DNA of 64,000 nucleotides from positions 124,001 through 188,000 of the forward strand of contig NZ_BMJI01000002.1 of NCBI RefSeq assembly GCF_014643255.1, written 5' to 3'. Under the pieces are notes generated by a model, which was not told the DNA's origin, searched no databases, and worked only from the letters and a program-made list of their open reading frames with translations. Positions 50,151 through 58,247 of the stretch are shown one piece after another (position 1 is the first letter of the stretch; each line of letters opens with the position of its first letter). The position numbers and the translations under genes were made by a program. This DNA comes from Tersicoccus solisilvae. GTDB taxonomy: Bacteria; Actinomycetota; Actinomycetes; Actinomycetales; Micrococcaceae.

Positions 50151-51262
50151 TGGCGGACGCACCGCTGCGGTTCGCCGTCGTCGGCGGCGGCCAGATCTCC
50201 CAGCAGGCCTTCCTGCCCGCCCTCGGCCGCACCGGCAAGGCGGAGTTCACGGCCCTCGTCTCGGGTGACCCGGCCAAGCGGGAGCAGTTCGGTCGCGATC
50301 ACGGCGTGGCGACCTGGGACTACGACCAGTACCCGGCGCTGCTCACCTCGGGCACCGTCGACGCGGTCTACATCGCCACCCCGGTGTTCCGGCATCGCGA
50401 GTTCGCCGTCCCGGCCCTGGAGGCCGGGATCCACGCGCTGGTGGAGAAGCCGTTCGAGGTCAGCGGCGAGAACGCGCAGGCCATGATCGACGCCGCGGAC
50501 CGGGGCGGGGCGACCCTGATGGTCGCCTACCGGCTGCACCAGGAGCCCGGCACGGTCGCGCTGATGGAGGCGGTCCGGGACGGGGTGATCGGGGATCCGC
50601 GGTACTTCACCAGCGCGTTCTCCCAGGACATCGACGAGGCCAACCATCGTGGCCAGAACGGCTTCTGGGGCGGTCCGGTCGCCGACATGGGCGCCTACCC
50701 GCTCAACCAGGTGCGCACGCTGTTCGGCGCCGAACCGCTCCGGGTGAGCGCGCACGGGGTGCGGACCCCCGGCCGGTCCTTCGATTTCGAGGACACGGTC
50801 GCGGTCACGCTGACCTTCCCGGGTGAGCGGGTTGCCCAGTTCACCGTCTCGTACGCCACCACGCCGGCCCAGGGCTTCACGCTGGCCGGCACCGCCGGGT
50901 CCATCACCTCCGACGCGTGCTACGACTGGGGCGACGACGTCGCCATCTCGTGGACGGTCACCGACGCCGACGGCGATGTCCAGGACCACCGGCACGACCC
51001 GGTCGACCAGTTCGCCGGGCAGATCGACTACTTCGTCGACTGCGTCCGCTCCGGTGCCGAACCCGAGCCGTCGGGAGAGGAAGGGCTCCTCGACGTGCTC
51101 GCCCTCGAGGCGATCGAGGAGTCCCTCCGGACCGGACAGTCGGTCGATCTGCCGCCGCGCGATCGCGCCCGCCGGCTGTCGCGGTCGCAGGTGCGCACGA
51201 TCGCCCCGCCGCGCAAACCGGAGGACGAGGACCTGACCGCGGTCGTCACGCAGAATCGCTGA
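50150..51262 (+). CDS. Gfo/Idh/MocA family oxidoreductase
   Basis: 370 residues. The N-terminal Rossmann fold begins FAVVGGGQISQQAFLPAL; VEKPFEVSGENA is the conserved EKP motif, and the C-terminal alpha/beta domain starts near residue 135. Members oxidise or reduce sugars, inositols or similar compounds with NAD(P); closer members are glucose-fructose-oxidoreductase-like. Translationally coupled to DUF2277. Confidence 0.9.
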   Translation: MADAPLRFAVVGGGQISQQAFLPALGRTGKAEFTALVSGDPAKREQFGRDHGVATWDYDQYPALLTSGTVDAVYIATPVFRHREFAVPALEAGIHALVEKPFEVSGENAQAMIDAADRGGATLMVAYRLHQEPGTVALMEAVRDGVIGDPRYFTSAFSQDIDEANHRGQNGFWGGPVADMGAYPLNQVRTLFGAEPLRVSAHGVRTPGRSFDFEDTVAVTLTFPGERVAQFTVSYATTPAQGFTLAGTAGSITSDACYDWGDDVAISWTVTDADGDVQDHRHDPVDQFAGQIDYFVDCVRSGAEPEPSGEEGLLDVLALEAIEESLRTGQSVDLPPRDRARRLSRSQVRTIAPPRKPEDEDLTAVVTQNR

Positions 51263-51265
51263 CCC

Positions 51266-51658
51266 GTGACGGGCGCGGGGGAGCGTGGGCTCGATCGGCT
51301 GGAGCGGATCGCCGCGGAGTTCGCCGGCACCCCGGGGGTGTCGCGCGAGAGGATGTTCCACGCCCCCGCGCTGCGCATACGCGGGAAGGTGTTCGCCTTC
51401 GTCGCACCGGACGGCCGGCTGATCGTCAAGCTCCCGCCCGATCGGTTGCGGGTCCTGCTCGACGACGGCACCGGCGACCGCGTGGAGCTGGGGGGCCGGG
51501 TCATGCGCGAGTGGGTCGCGCTGCCGGTCGCCGCGGGCCCGGGCGAGGCGGACGCGGAGTCGGCCGGCGGGGACCAGGAGGAGCGCTGGCGAGCGGCGAT
51601 CCACGACTCCTTCACCTACGTGCGGAGCCTGATCGAGGGCGCAGTCCGGGACCGCTAG
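51266..51658 (+). CDS. TfoX/YjbR-like small protein
   Basis: 130 residues, GTG start 3 bases after the oxidoreductase. The pattern FHAPALRIRGKVFAFV ... GRLIVKLPPDRLRVLL fits the TfoX N-terminal or MmcQ/YjbR-like fold. Its stop codon TAG is part of the -10 box of the following TetR gene. No function can be assigned. Confidence 0.65.
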   Translation: MTGAGERGLDRLERIAAEFAGTPGVSRERMFHAPALRIRGKVFAFVAPDGRLIVKLPPDRLRVLLDDGTGDRVELGGRVMREWVALPVAAGPGEADAESAGGDQEERWRAAIHDSFTYVRSLIEGAVRDR

Positions 51659-51661
51659 GCT
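51656..51661 (+). promoter_or_regulatory. Leaderless-type -10 box before the TetR gene
   Basis: TAGGCT, 7 bases before the GTG; its first three bases are the stop codon of the preceding gene. Confidence 0.5.
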
Positions 51662-51668
51662 CGGGCCG

Positions 51669-52262
51669 GTGAGCACCAGTGACGACCCGGCCGGCCACCG
51701 CAGGCCGGCATCGGCGATGGGCACCCGGCGCGGGCTCAGCCGCGACGCGATCCGGTCCGCGGCCGAGCGGCTCTTCACCGAGCGGGGATACGCCGGCACC
51801 TCGGTGCGGGACATCGCCGCCGCCGCGGCCGTCGACCCCGCCCTCGTCATCCGGCACTTCTCCGGCAAGGAGCCGCTGTTCCTCGCCACGATGCACCTGG
51901 ACGTCGGGCTCGAGGCCGTGCTGGACGGAGCGATCGACTCGCTCGGTCCGCGCCTGATCGCCTACCTGCTCGACGCCGACGAACGCACCCGGGGCGTCTT
52001 CCTGGCGCTGCTGCGCGCGAGTGACACCGATGACGTCGGGGTGCGGCTGCGCGAGGTCCACGACGCGGGGTTCGTCGAGCCGCTGCGCCGCCGGCTGACC
52101 GGGCCGGACCGCGAGCTGCGAGCGAGCCTGGCCGGGGCGCTGGTCGGCGGGCTGCTGTACGGGCTGTGGGTGGTCGGTGACGAACGGCTGCTCGCCACCG
52201 ACCACGCCGACCTCGCCCGGCACTACGGGCGGGTCCTCCAGGACCTCATCACCCCGGCGTGA
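51669..52262 (+). CDS. TetR family transcriptional regulator
   Basis: 197 residues, GTG start. The N-terminal helix-turn-helix (residues about 20-70) has AAERLFTERGYAGTSVRDIA and DPALVIRHFSGKEPLF; the C-terminal part has the TetR_C-type dimer domain. It converges with the SDR gene whose promoter holds a perfect 17-bp palindrome, the likely target. The ligand is unknown. Confidence 0.9.
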   Translation: MSTSDDPAGHRRPASAMGTRRGLSRDAIRSAAERLFTERGYAGTSVRDIAAAAAVDPALVIRHFSGKEPLFLATMHLDVGLEAVLDGAIDSLGPRLIAYLLDADERTRGVFLALLRASDTDDVGVRLREVHDAGFVEPLRRRLTGPDRELRASLAGALVGGLLYGLWVVGDERLLATDHADLARHYGRVLQDLITPA

Positions 52263-52271
52263 GCGCTCGGT

Positions 52272-52290
52272 GCCCGGGATCCGCCCGGGC
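52272..52290. terminator. Hairpin between the TetR and SDR genes
   Basis: GCCCGGG-ATCCG-CCCGGGC fills the 28-base gap between convergent genes and ends next to the SDR stop codon. Confidence 0.6.
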
Positions 52291-53331
52291 CTACTGGGCC
52301 GACCAGGCGCCGTCGGAGGGCAGGATCGCGCCGGAGACGTTCGTGCCGTCGTCGCTGAGCAGGAACGTGATGGAGGCGGCCAGCTGCTCGGGTTCGGCGA
52401 CGGGCGGGAGGGTCGTCATGGCCGCGCCGATCCGCTGCTGGCCGAGCTCCGACCCGAAGGTCGCCTGGATGTTGGTCGCCACCGGTCCCGGTGCCACCGC
52501 GTTCACCCGGATCCCGCTGGCGCCGTACAGGTAGGCCGAGCTCTTCGTGATGCCGACGACGGCGTGCTTCGACGCCGTGTAGGCGAGCCCGGCCGCCGAC
52601 CCGCGCAGCCCGGCCTCCGAGGCGACGTTGACGACGGACCCGCGCCCGGCGGCGAGCATGACGGGCAGCACGGCTCGACTCAGTCGGAACAGGCCGTCCA
52701 CGTTGACGGCGAACACCCGCTCCCAGACGGCGTCGGTGACCTCGTGCAGCGGCGTCATGTCGTCCATGATCCCGGCGACGTTCGCGAGTCCGTCGATACG
52801 ATCGCCCGCGGCCGCGACGATGCGCTCGACGTCCTCGGCCTTCGTGATGTCCCCGGCGACGGTGACGACGTCGGCGTCCGGGGCGGCGGCGGACATGTCG
52901 GCCGCGAAGGCCTCGAGCCGGTCCGCGGCGACGTCGACGGCGATGACCCGGCCGCCCTCGCGGGCCACGCGGGACGCCGTCGCCCGCCCGATGCCGGACC
53001 CCGCGCCGGTGACGATGACGGTCTGGCCGGTGAAGCGGCCCGGCGTGATCCTCTCGGTGAACGCCGCCCCGGCCGGTGTCGTCTCCTCGGGTACCGCCGG
53101 CAGCACACCGCCGTTGGCGCGGCGCACCAGGTCGTCCACGGCGGACTGGGGGAGCCGGCCCTGGCTGAGAGCGACCAGACGCTCGAGCGTGAAGCCGCGT
53201 GCGGGCGCGAGATCCTGCTCGGTCTGACCGCCGGCCGCGAGCAGGTCGCGCAGCAAGGGCCCACCGGTGGGGTCGTCGAGCCACTGGGCGATGGTCGAGC
53301 GTCCGGTCAGCGGGGCGTCGGGTGCGGGCAT
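52291..53331 (-). CDS. SDR oxidoreductase with N-terminal extension
   Basis: 346 residues from an ATG with AGAGGAA upstream. Residues about 1-98 form an extra helical part (STIAQWLDDPTGGPLLRDLL, then LSQGRLPQSAVDDLVRRANG) before the Rossmann motif VTGAGSGIG at 107-115. NVAG, NVASEAG and YTASK complete the classical SDR active site. A normal SDR has about 250 residues, so the extension is real and unusual. The -35 of its promoter overlaps a palindrome. Confidence 0.87.
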   Translation of the reverse strand: MPAPDAPLTGRSTIAQWLDDPTGGPLLRDLLAAGGQTEQDLAPARGFTLERLVALSQGRLPQSAVDDLVRRANGGVLPAVPEETTPAGAAFTERITPGRFTGQTVIVTGAGSGIGRATASRVAREGGRVIAVDVAADRLEAFAADMSAAAPDADVVTVAGDITKAEDVERIVAAAGDRIDGLANVAGIMDDMTPLHEVTDAVWERVFAVNVDGLFRLSRAVLPVMLAAGRGSVVNVASEAGLRGSAAGLAYTASKHAVVGITKSSAYLYGASGIRVNAVAPGPVATNIQATFGSELGQQRIGAAMTTLPPVAEPEQLAASITFLLSDDGTNVSGAILPSDGAWSAQ

Positions 53332-53392
53332 GTCGTTCCTCTTCCTGGTCGTGGTTCTTCGTGGTGTCCATCCGTGCGGACGCCGGTGGCAC

Positions 53393-53433
53393 GAGTCTGC
53401 GAGCCCCACGTGACCATGTCAACTAAGTTGACA
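53393..53433 (-). promoter_or_regulatory. SDR promoter with a perfect 17-bp palindromic operator
   Basis: TGTCAACTAAGTTGACA at 53417-53433 is a perfect 8-1-8 palindrome. On the minus strand TTGACA (53422-53417) serves as -35, and CAGACT at 53398-53393 as -10, 18 bases apart. The operator therefore covers the -35 of the SDR gene and lies upstream of the divergent deacetylase gene. The nearby TetR protein is the likely binder. Confidence 0.7.
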
Positions 53434-53457
53434 CCTCTTTCTCCCGCCGGCCGGGAC

Positions 53458-53463
53458 TAGCGT
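53458..53463 (+). promoter_or_regulatory. Candidate -10 box of the PIG-L gene
   Basis: TAGCGT, 33 bases before the GTG; the plus-strand TTGACA of the palindrome is 24 bases away, too far for a normal spacer. Confidence 0.35.
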
Positions 53464-53496
53464 GGTGCTCACCGTTGGTTCGAGGATGGAGGCGCT

Positions 53497-54258
53497 GTGC
53501 CGGAGTCACTGAAAGCCCTGCCCGACGCCGGGTGGTCGCGCGTGCTGTGTGTGGCCGCGCATCCCGACGACCTGGAATACGGCACCTCCGCCGCCGTCGC
53601 CACCTGGACCCGGCGCGGCGTCGAGGTCACCTACCTCCTGCTGACCGCGGGCGAGGCCGGCATGGCCGAGCCGCCGGATGTGGTCGCCCCGCTGCGCGCC
53701 CGGGAGCAGCGCCGGGCGTGCGACACCGTCGGTGTCAGCGACCTGCGCATCCTCGGCCACGCGGACGGCATGCTGGAGGGCGGTCTGGCCCTGCGTCGCG
53801 ACATTGCCCGCGTGGTGCGACAGGTGCGGCCCGACGCCGTCGTCGGCGGAGTCTTCGACGTCGAGGCGTGGGGCATGCTCAACCAGGCCGATCACCGCGC
53901 CGCGGGGCTCGCGACGATCGACGCCGTGCGCGACGCGGACAACCCGTGGGTCTTCCGAGAACTCGCCGAGCAGGAGGGTCTGGAGCCGTGGCATGCGAAA
54001 GCCCTGCTCGTCGCCGGGCACGAGACGCCCACCCATGGCCTGGCCGTCGACGAGGACGCCGTGCAGGCCGGCGTTGCGTCGCTGCGCAGCCACGAGGCGT
54101 ACCTGAAGCACGTCACGGGGCACCCCGACCCGGGCGAGTTCATCCCGGCGATGCTCCGGCAGGGGGGCCAGGCGCTCGGGGGCGAGTACGCCGTCGTGTT
54201 CCGGGTCTTCGACCTCGGCGGACTGGGCGGTGGGGAGGAGGAGCCCCCGGCGCCGTGA
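53497..54258 (+). CDS. PIG-L family deacetylase
   Basis: 253 residues, GTG start with a GGATGGAGG site. The zinc motif AHPDDLEYG near residue 23 and a later DHRAAG are those of LmbE/PIG-L enzymes, which deacetylate N-acetylglucosaminyl conjugates. MshB and Mca of mycothiol metabolism belong here, but this protein is shorter than either and resembles generic members. Divergent from the SDR gene and its operator. Confidence 0.88.
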   Translation: MPESLKALPDAGWSRVLCVAAHPDDLEYGTSAAVATWTRRGVEVTYLLLTAGEAGMAEPPDVVAPLRAREQRRACDTVGVSDLRILGHADGMLEGGLALRRDIARVVRQVRPDAVVGGVFDVEAWGMLNQADHRAAGLATIDAVRDADNPWVFRELAEQEGLEPWHAKALLVAGHETPTHGLAVDEDAVQAGVASLRSHEAYLKHVTGHPDPGEFIPAMLRQGGQALGGEYAVVFRVFDLGGLGGGEEEPPAP

Positions 54259-54436
54259 CTGCCGCATGACGGGGCCATATCCCGGTCGTCGCGGCGCGTC
54301 GCGGGATCGAGGTGCACGCTCGGTGACTGACGAGGGTCAGGCCGGCCCCGAGTGTCGCCGAGAACGCTCTGGCGAGGTCCTCATCCTCAGGCATGAAATC
54401 GTTGCGTGATTCCGGGACAGTAGGCTCCCCGGCACC

Positions 54437-54442
54437 TACGGT
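54437..54442 (+). promoter_or_regulatory. Leaderless-type -10 box before the histidine kinase
   Basis: TACGGT, then GACGGC and the ATG. The 54259-54436 stretch holds nothing else I can support. Confidence 0.45.
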
Positions 54443-54448
54443 GACGGC

Positions 54449-55777
54449 ATGGTGATCTCACTCGACCGTCTCCCGCAGCGCCGCAGTGACTGGTGGATCC
54501 GCGTATCCGTCGTCGGTGTCGTCTGTTCGATCATTCTCGCTGTGTTCCCGTCCACCTGGGGCGACGCCACCGTGCTGCTGGGATGGGCTGTCGGTGGCGC
54601 CACGGTGATATCCGCCGCCGTCATCAGCTTCCGGCATCCGGTCGCCGCGGTCTCTGCGGTCACCGTTCTGGTCGCCCTTCAGGTGCTGCTGATCCTTCCA
54701 CCGATCGCTGGAGGCCTCTACGGTGACGCTCTCTTCGCCGCCATCCTGCTCGTACTTCTGCTGTCCGTCGGAGCCTCGACGGCCCGCAGCCACGGTCCCA
54801 CGCTGATCTGCGCGCTTGCCGTGCTCCTGGCGGTGCTGTCGGCGGGTATCCATGTGGCGTCCTGGTCCGGCCGCCTGGATCTGGTCAGCTCAGTGGTCCT
54901 CGGGATGAGCAGGGAGCCCATCGACCTGCGCGACACGGTGCTGGCCCAGGGTGACTGGGTCAGGGATCAGATCGTCCAGGCGTCCATCGGCCGGCTCTTC
55001 CTCGTCGCGGTGGTGATCGGCGTCGGACTCCTCGTCCGTGCGGCGGTCAGGGCAGGCGTCACCCGGCGACAGCTGGCCGCGGCGCATGCGGAGATCCACG
55101 AACGTGACGCCCGCAGCGCGCTGGTCGACCAGCGGCGTCGGATCGCGGCCGACGTCCATGACGTGCTGGCGCATTCGCTCACCGTGATCGTCGCGCAAGG
55201 CGAGGGCGCGCTCGTGAGTGAGGAACCGGTACGCAGCGAGTCGCTGGGCCGGTTGGTCGAGGTGGCTCGCTCGTCGCTGCGGGACGTGCGCGGCATGATC
55301 GAACGCCTCGACGACGCGTGCACCGACGTCCCGGCGCCGGGCCTGGACGATCTGCCGCGGCTGCTGCAGACCTTCTCCGACGCGGGCCTGCGCGTGACCG
55401 CCGACGAGCACGGCACTGCCCGTGGCCTTGGCGATGCGTCACAGCTGGCGGTGTACCGCATCGTCCAGGAGTCGCTCACCAATGTGCTCAAGCACGGCGG
55501 TCGCGGGTCGGCTGCCCTGGTCACCCTCGACTGGCGGGGGAGCGCGCCCGATCTGCTCCTCACGGTCACATCGATCTCACGGCGCGAGGCGGCCGTGACG
55601 ACGAACCCGGGAGAAGCGGGTCACCCCGCGGACGGCGTCGCCGGCGTGGGCCTGTCCAGCATGCAGACCCGGGCGGAGATGACCGGTGGCTGGCTGACCG
55701 CCGGCCCGGCCGATGGCGGCTGGAGCGTGACCGCCCAGATCCCCACGCAGGAGTTGGCCCTCGAGGTGCTCCGATGA
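54449..55777 (+). CDS. NarL-type sensor histidine kinase (HisKA_3)
   Basis: 442 residues. Five to six hydrophobic segments (about 18-135 and 180-203) form the membrane sensor, followed by a short coiled coil and the HisKA_3 dimerisation domain with RRRIAADVHDVLAHS (phospho-acceptor His 237). The HATPase domain has QESLTNVLKHG and GVGLSSMQTRAEM. The ligand is unknown. The stop overlaps the regulator start (ATGA), forming one two-component unit. Confidence 0.9.
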   Translation: MVISLDRLPQRRSDWWIRVSVVGVVCSIILAVFPSTWGDATVLLGWAVGGATVISAAVISFRHPVAAVSAVTVLVALQVLLILPPIAGGLYGDALFAAILLVLLLSVGASTARSHGPTLICALAVLLAVLSAGIHVASWSGRLDLVSSVVLGMSREPIDLRDTVLAQGDWVRDQIVQASIGRLFLVAVVIGVGLLVRAAVRAGVTRRQLAAAHAEIHERDARSALVDQRRRIAADVHDVLAHSLTVIVAQGEGALVSEEPVRSESLGRLVEVARSSLRDVRGMIERLDDACTDVPAPGLDDLPRLLQTFSDAGLRVTADEHGTARGLGDASQLAVYRIVQESLTNVLKHGGRGSAALVTLDWRGSAPDLLLTVTSISRREAAVTTNPGEAGHPADGVAGVGLSSMQTRAEMTGGWLTAGPADGGWSVTAQIPTQELALEVLR

Positions 55778-56463
55778 GCACGATGGTGGGATCTTCTGCG
55801 GGCCGACGGCGCGTCCTCGTCGTCGACGACCAGCCGTTGTTCGCCTCGGGCATCGCCCTGGTGATCGACGCCGCGGAAGGCCTGGAGGTGGTCGCCGAGG
55901 TCGGGTCCGGCCAGGACGCGCTGGACGTCATCGTTACCGGCGTCGCCGATGTCGTCCTGCTCGATCTGCGGATGCCGGGCATGAGCGGTCTCGCGGTACT
56001 GCGTCGGCTGCGCGATGCCGGGGACTCGACCCCCGTCGTCGTCCTCACGACCCTGCGGCACGAACGGGCGGTCTACGAGGCGCTGCGGTCGGGCGCGGCG
56101 GCGTTTCTCACCAAGGATGCCGCTCCCGTCCTTCTCCTCGAGACGATCCGCCGGGTGCTCGACGGCGATCGCGCCGTCGGGGCGCCCGAGCTGAGGGACG
56201 TCCTCGTGCGGCACGGTGACGCGTCCCCGCCCGCGCGGTCCGAGGCCCTGCTCCCCGAACTGACCGAGCGCGAACGCGTCGTCTACGTGCTGTGCGCCCG
56301 CGGTCTGACCAACGCCGAGATCGCCGCCGGTGAGCACGTGTCGGTGGCGACGGTGAAGTCCCAGGTCGCCGCGGTGCTGCGCAAGCTCGGGCTCGCGAGT
56401 CGCGTCCAGCTCGCCATTCACGCCTACGAGAACGGCGTCGTGCGACCCACGCTCGCGCCGTGA
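55774..56463 (+). CDS. NarL/FixJ family response regulator
   Basis: 229 residues. The receiver domain has VVDDQPLF, phospho-acceptor Asp 64 in VVLLDLRMPG and Lys in FLTKDA. The C-terminal LuxR-type helix-turn-helix has LTERERVVYVLCARGLTNAE and VSVATVKSQVAAVLRKLGL. It is the cognate regulator of the kinase before it; target genes are unknown. Confidence 0.92.
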   Translation: MSTMVGSSAGRRRVLVVDDQPLFASGIALVIDAAEGLEVVAEVGSGQDALDVIVTGVADVVLLDLRMPGMSGLAVLRRLRDAGDSTPVVVLTTLRHERAVYEALRSGAAAFLTKDAAPVLLLETIRRVLDGDRAVGAPELRDVLVRHGDASPPARSEALLPELTERERVVYVLCARGLTNAEIAAGEHVSVATVKSQVAAVLRKLGLASRVQLAIHAYENGVVRPTLAP

Positions 56464-56466
56464 TCG

Positions 56467-56472
56467 TAGGGT
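56467..56472 (+). promoter_or_regulatory. Leaderless-type -10 box before the SDR gene
   Basis: TAGGGT, 6 bases (GAGCGG) before the ATG; same hexamer as the leuA leader promoter. Confidence 0.5.
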
Positions 56473-56478
56473 GAGCGG

Positions 56479-57276
56479 ATGGACGTCACCGAGACCCAGC
56501 CCCGCGCCGACCAGCCACTGACCGCCCTCGTGACCGGTGCCTCCGGCGGGATCGGCCGGGCTACCTGCCAGGCGCTGGCGGCGCGCAGGTATCGGGTCGC
56601 GGTGCACTGGGCCGTCAACGGCGACGGGGCCCGTGAGACGCTCGCCTCCCTGCCGGGCGAGGGTCACCTGCTGGTCCGCGGCGACCTGACGGAACCGGGT
56701 GCTCCGGAGCGGGTGGTGAGTGACGCCGGCGACGGACTCGGCGCCCTCGGCGTGCTGGTCAACAATGCCGCGATCGCCACCGGACCCGAGAACCGCCACC
56801 ATCCGGCCGAATGCTCCTTCGCGGACTGGTCGGCGGCCTTCCGCGGCATGATCGACGTCAACCTCAGGGCCGCCGCCGATGTCAGCTACTGGTTCGCCCG
56901 GCAGGCGATCGAGGCCGGGCACGCGGCGAGCATCGTCAACGTCGGCTCCCGCGGCGCCTTCCGGGGCGAACCCGAGCACCCCGCGTACGCGGCCACGAAG
57001 GCGGCGCTGCACGCTCTCGGCCAGTCCCTCGCCGTCGCCCTGGCGCCGCACGGCATCGTCGTCACGTCGGTGGCGCCGGGGTTCACGGCCACCGAGCGCA
57101 CCGCGGACCGGCTGGCGGGTGCCGGCCGGGAGCGCATCACTGCCCAGAGCCCATTCGGTCGGGTCGCCAGCGCCGAGGAGGTGGCCCACGCCATCGCGCA
57201 CCTGGCCGACCCGGCGTCGTCATGGGCGTCGGGCGCGATCCTGGATCTGAACGGGGCCTCGTACCTGCGGAGCTGA
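56479..57276 (+). CDS. SDR family oxidoreductase (FabG-like)
   Basis: 265 residues. VTGASGGIGRATCQAL, NNAAIAT, NVGSRGAF and YAATKAALHALGQS give the NAD(P) site and the Ser-Tyr-Lys triad. C-terminal ASGAILDLNGASYL is typical of SDR proteins. A single gene between the two-component system and the IclR cluster. The substrate is unknown. Confidence 0.88.
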   Translation: MDVTETQPRADQPLTALVTGASGGIGRATCQALAARRYRVAVHWAVNGDGARETLASLPGEGHLLVRGDLTEPGAPERVVSDAGDGLGALGVLVNNAAIATGPENRHHPAECSFADWSAAFRGMIDVNLRAAADVSYWFARQAIEAGHAASIVNVGSRGAFRGEPEHPAYAATKAALHALGQSLAVALAPHGIVVTSVAPGFTATERTADRLAGAGRERITAQSPFGRVASAEEVAHAIAHLADPASSWASGAILDLNGASYLRS

Positions 57277-57367
57277 CGGGCGAGGCGCTGCGCCGGGAGA
57301 CCTGTGCTGCTATCTCCTGACCGTCGCCGGGCCGTCCACCACGCGCGAGCGATGAAAGGAAGCAACC

Positions 57368-58147
57368 ATGGCCAACTCCTCCTCGGGCGATTCCATGGTC
57401 AACCGCCTCGTGCGCATCATCGAGGCGTTCGACGCCGATCACCGCTCCCTGAGCGCGGCCGAGCTGGCCCGCCGCGCCGACCTTCCCAGCAGCACCACCT
57501 ACCGGATCGTGGAGGACCTGCTGGGCGAGTCCCTGCTCGAACGGCACGGCCAGCGATTGCGGCTGGGCAATCGGCTCTGGGAACTGGTCTCCCGCGGCTC
57601 CCCGGTGCTCGGGCTGCGGGAGGCCGCGCTGCCGTTCATGGAGGACGTCCAGTCCGTGGTCGGCCACCACACCGCGCTCGGCGTGCTGGACGGGAACGAC
57701 GTGCTCTACATCGAACGGATCGGCAGCAACGAGATGACGACGAACATCGCGCAGGTGGCGCGCCGGCTGCCCGCTCACGGCACGTCCACCGGGCTCGTCC
57801 TCACGGCTTTCGCCACCGCGGAAGTGCAGGAGGCGTTCCTGCGGCGCCGGCTGCCGGCGCTGACCGACACCACCATCACCGACCCGGCCGAGCTGCGGCG
57901 CGTCTTCGCCGAGATCCGTCGGACCGGGCACTGCGTGATGCCGGGCTTGATCGTGCCGGAGTCCACCGGCGTCGCCGTCCCCGTCTTCGACCGCGCGGGG
58001 ACGGCCGTCGCCGGGCTGAGCGTCATCATCCCGCGGCACGGCGGCCCGGTCGCCACCTCCGTCACCGCCCTGCGCACCGCCTCACGCGGCATCTCCCGCG
58101 CCCTCGGCTGGCATCGTCCCCTCGGCGACGCCGTCCGCCGCCCCTGA
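57368..58147 (+). CDS. IclR family regulator of the FAD-enzyme cluster
   Basis: 259 residues; ATG with GAAAGGA upstream. The N-terminal winged helix has SLSAAELARRADLPSSTTYR, and the C-terminal domain has ALGVLDGNDVLYIERIGSN and LPAHGTSTGLVLTAF. It leads the catabolic cluster on the same strand and probably controls it; two palindromes in the next gap are candidate sites. The ligand is unknown. Confidence 0.88.
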   Translation: MANSSSGDSMVNRLVRIIEAFDADHRSLSAAELARRADLPSSTTYRIVEDLLGESLLERHGQRLRLGNRLWELVSRGSPVLGLREAALPFMEDVQSVVGHHTALGVLDGNDVLYIERIGSNEMTTNIAQVARRLPAHGTSTGLVLTAFATAEVQEAFLRRRLPALTDTTITDPAELRRVFAEIRRTGHCVMPGLIVPESTGVAVPVFDRAGTAVAGLSVIIPRHGGPVATSVTALRTASRGISRALGWHRPLGDAVRRP

Positions 58148-58160
58148 GGATCCTGCTCGA

Positions 58161-58177
58161 TTCCCGATGAACGGGAA
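58161..58177. promoter_or_regulatory. Candidate operator TTCCCG-N5-CGGGAA
   Basis: A 17-base palindrome in the gap between the IclR gene and the first FAD enzyme. IclR proteins bind palindromes of this size. It could also be a weak terminator of the regulator gene. Confidence 0.4.
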
Positions 58178-58200
58178 GGTGTGACCCAGAGAACACTCCC

Positions 58201-58230
58201 GCCGGAACAGTGGAGCGCATCCGTTCCGGC
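58201..58230. promoter_or_regulatory. Second inverted repeat before the FAD-enzyme operon
   Basis: GCCGGAAC at 58201-58208 and GTTCCGGC at 58223-58230 with a 14-base spacer, ending just before the ribosome site of the next gene. The GGAAC core recalls the first palindrome. Confidence 0.4.
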
Positions 58231-58247
58231 TCGAAGGAGAGTCCTCG

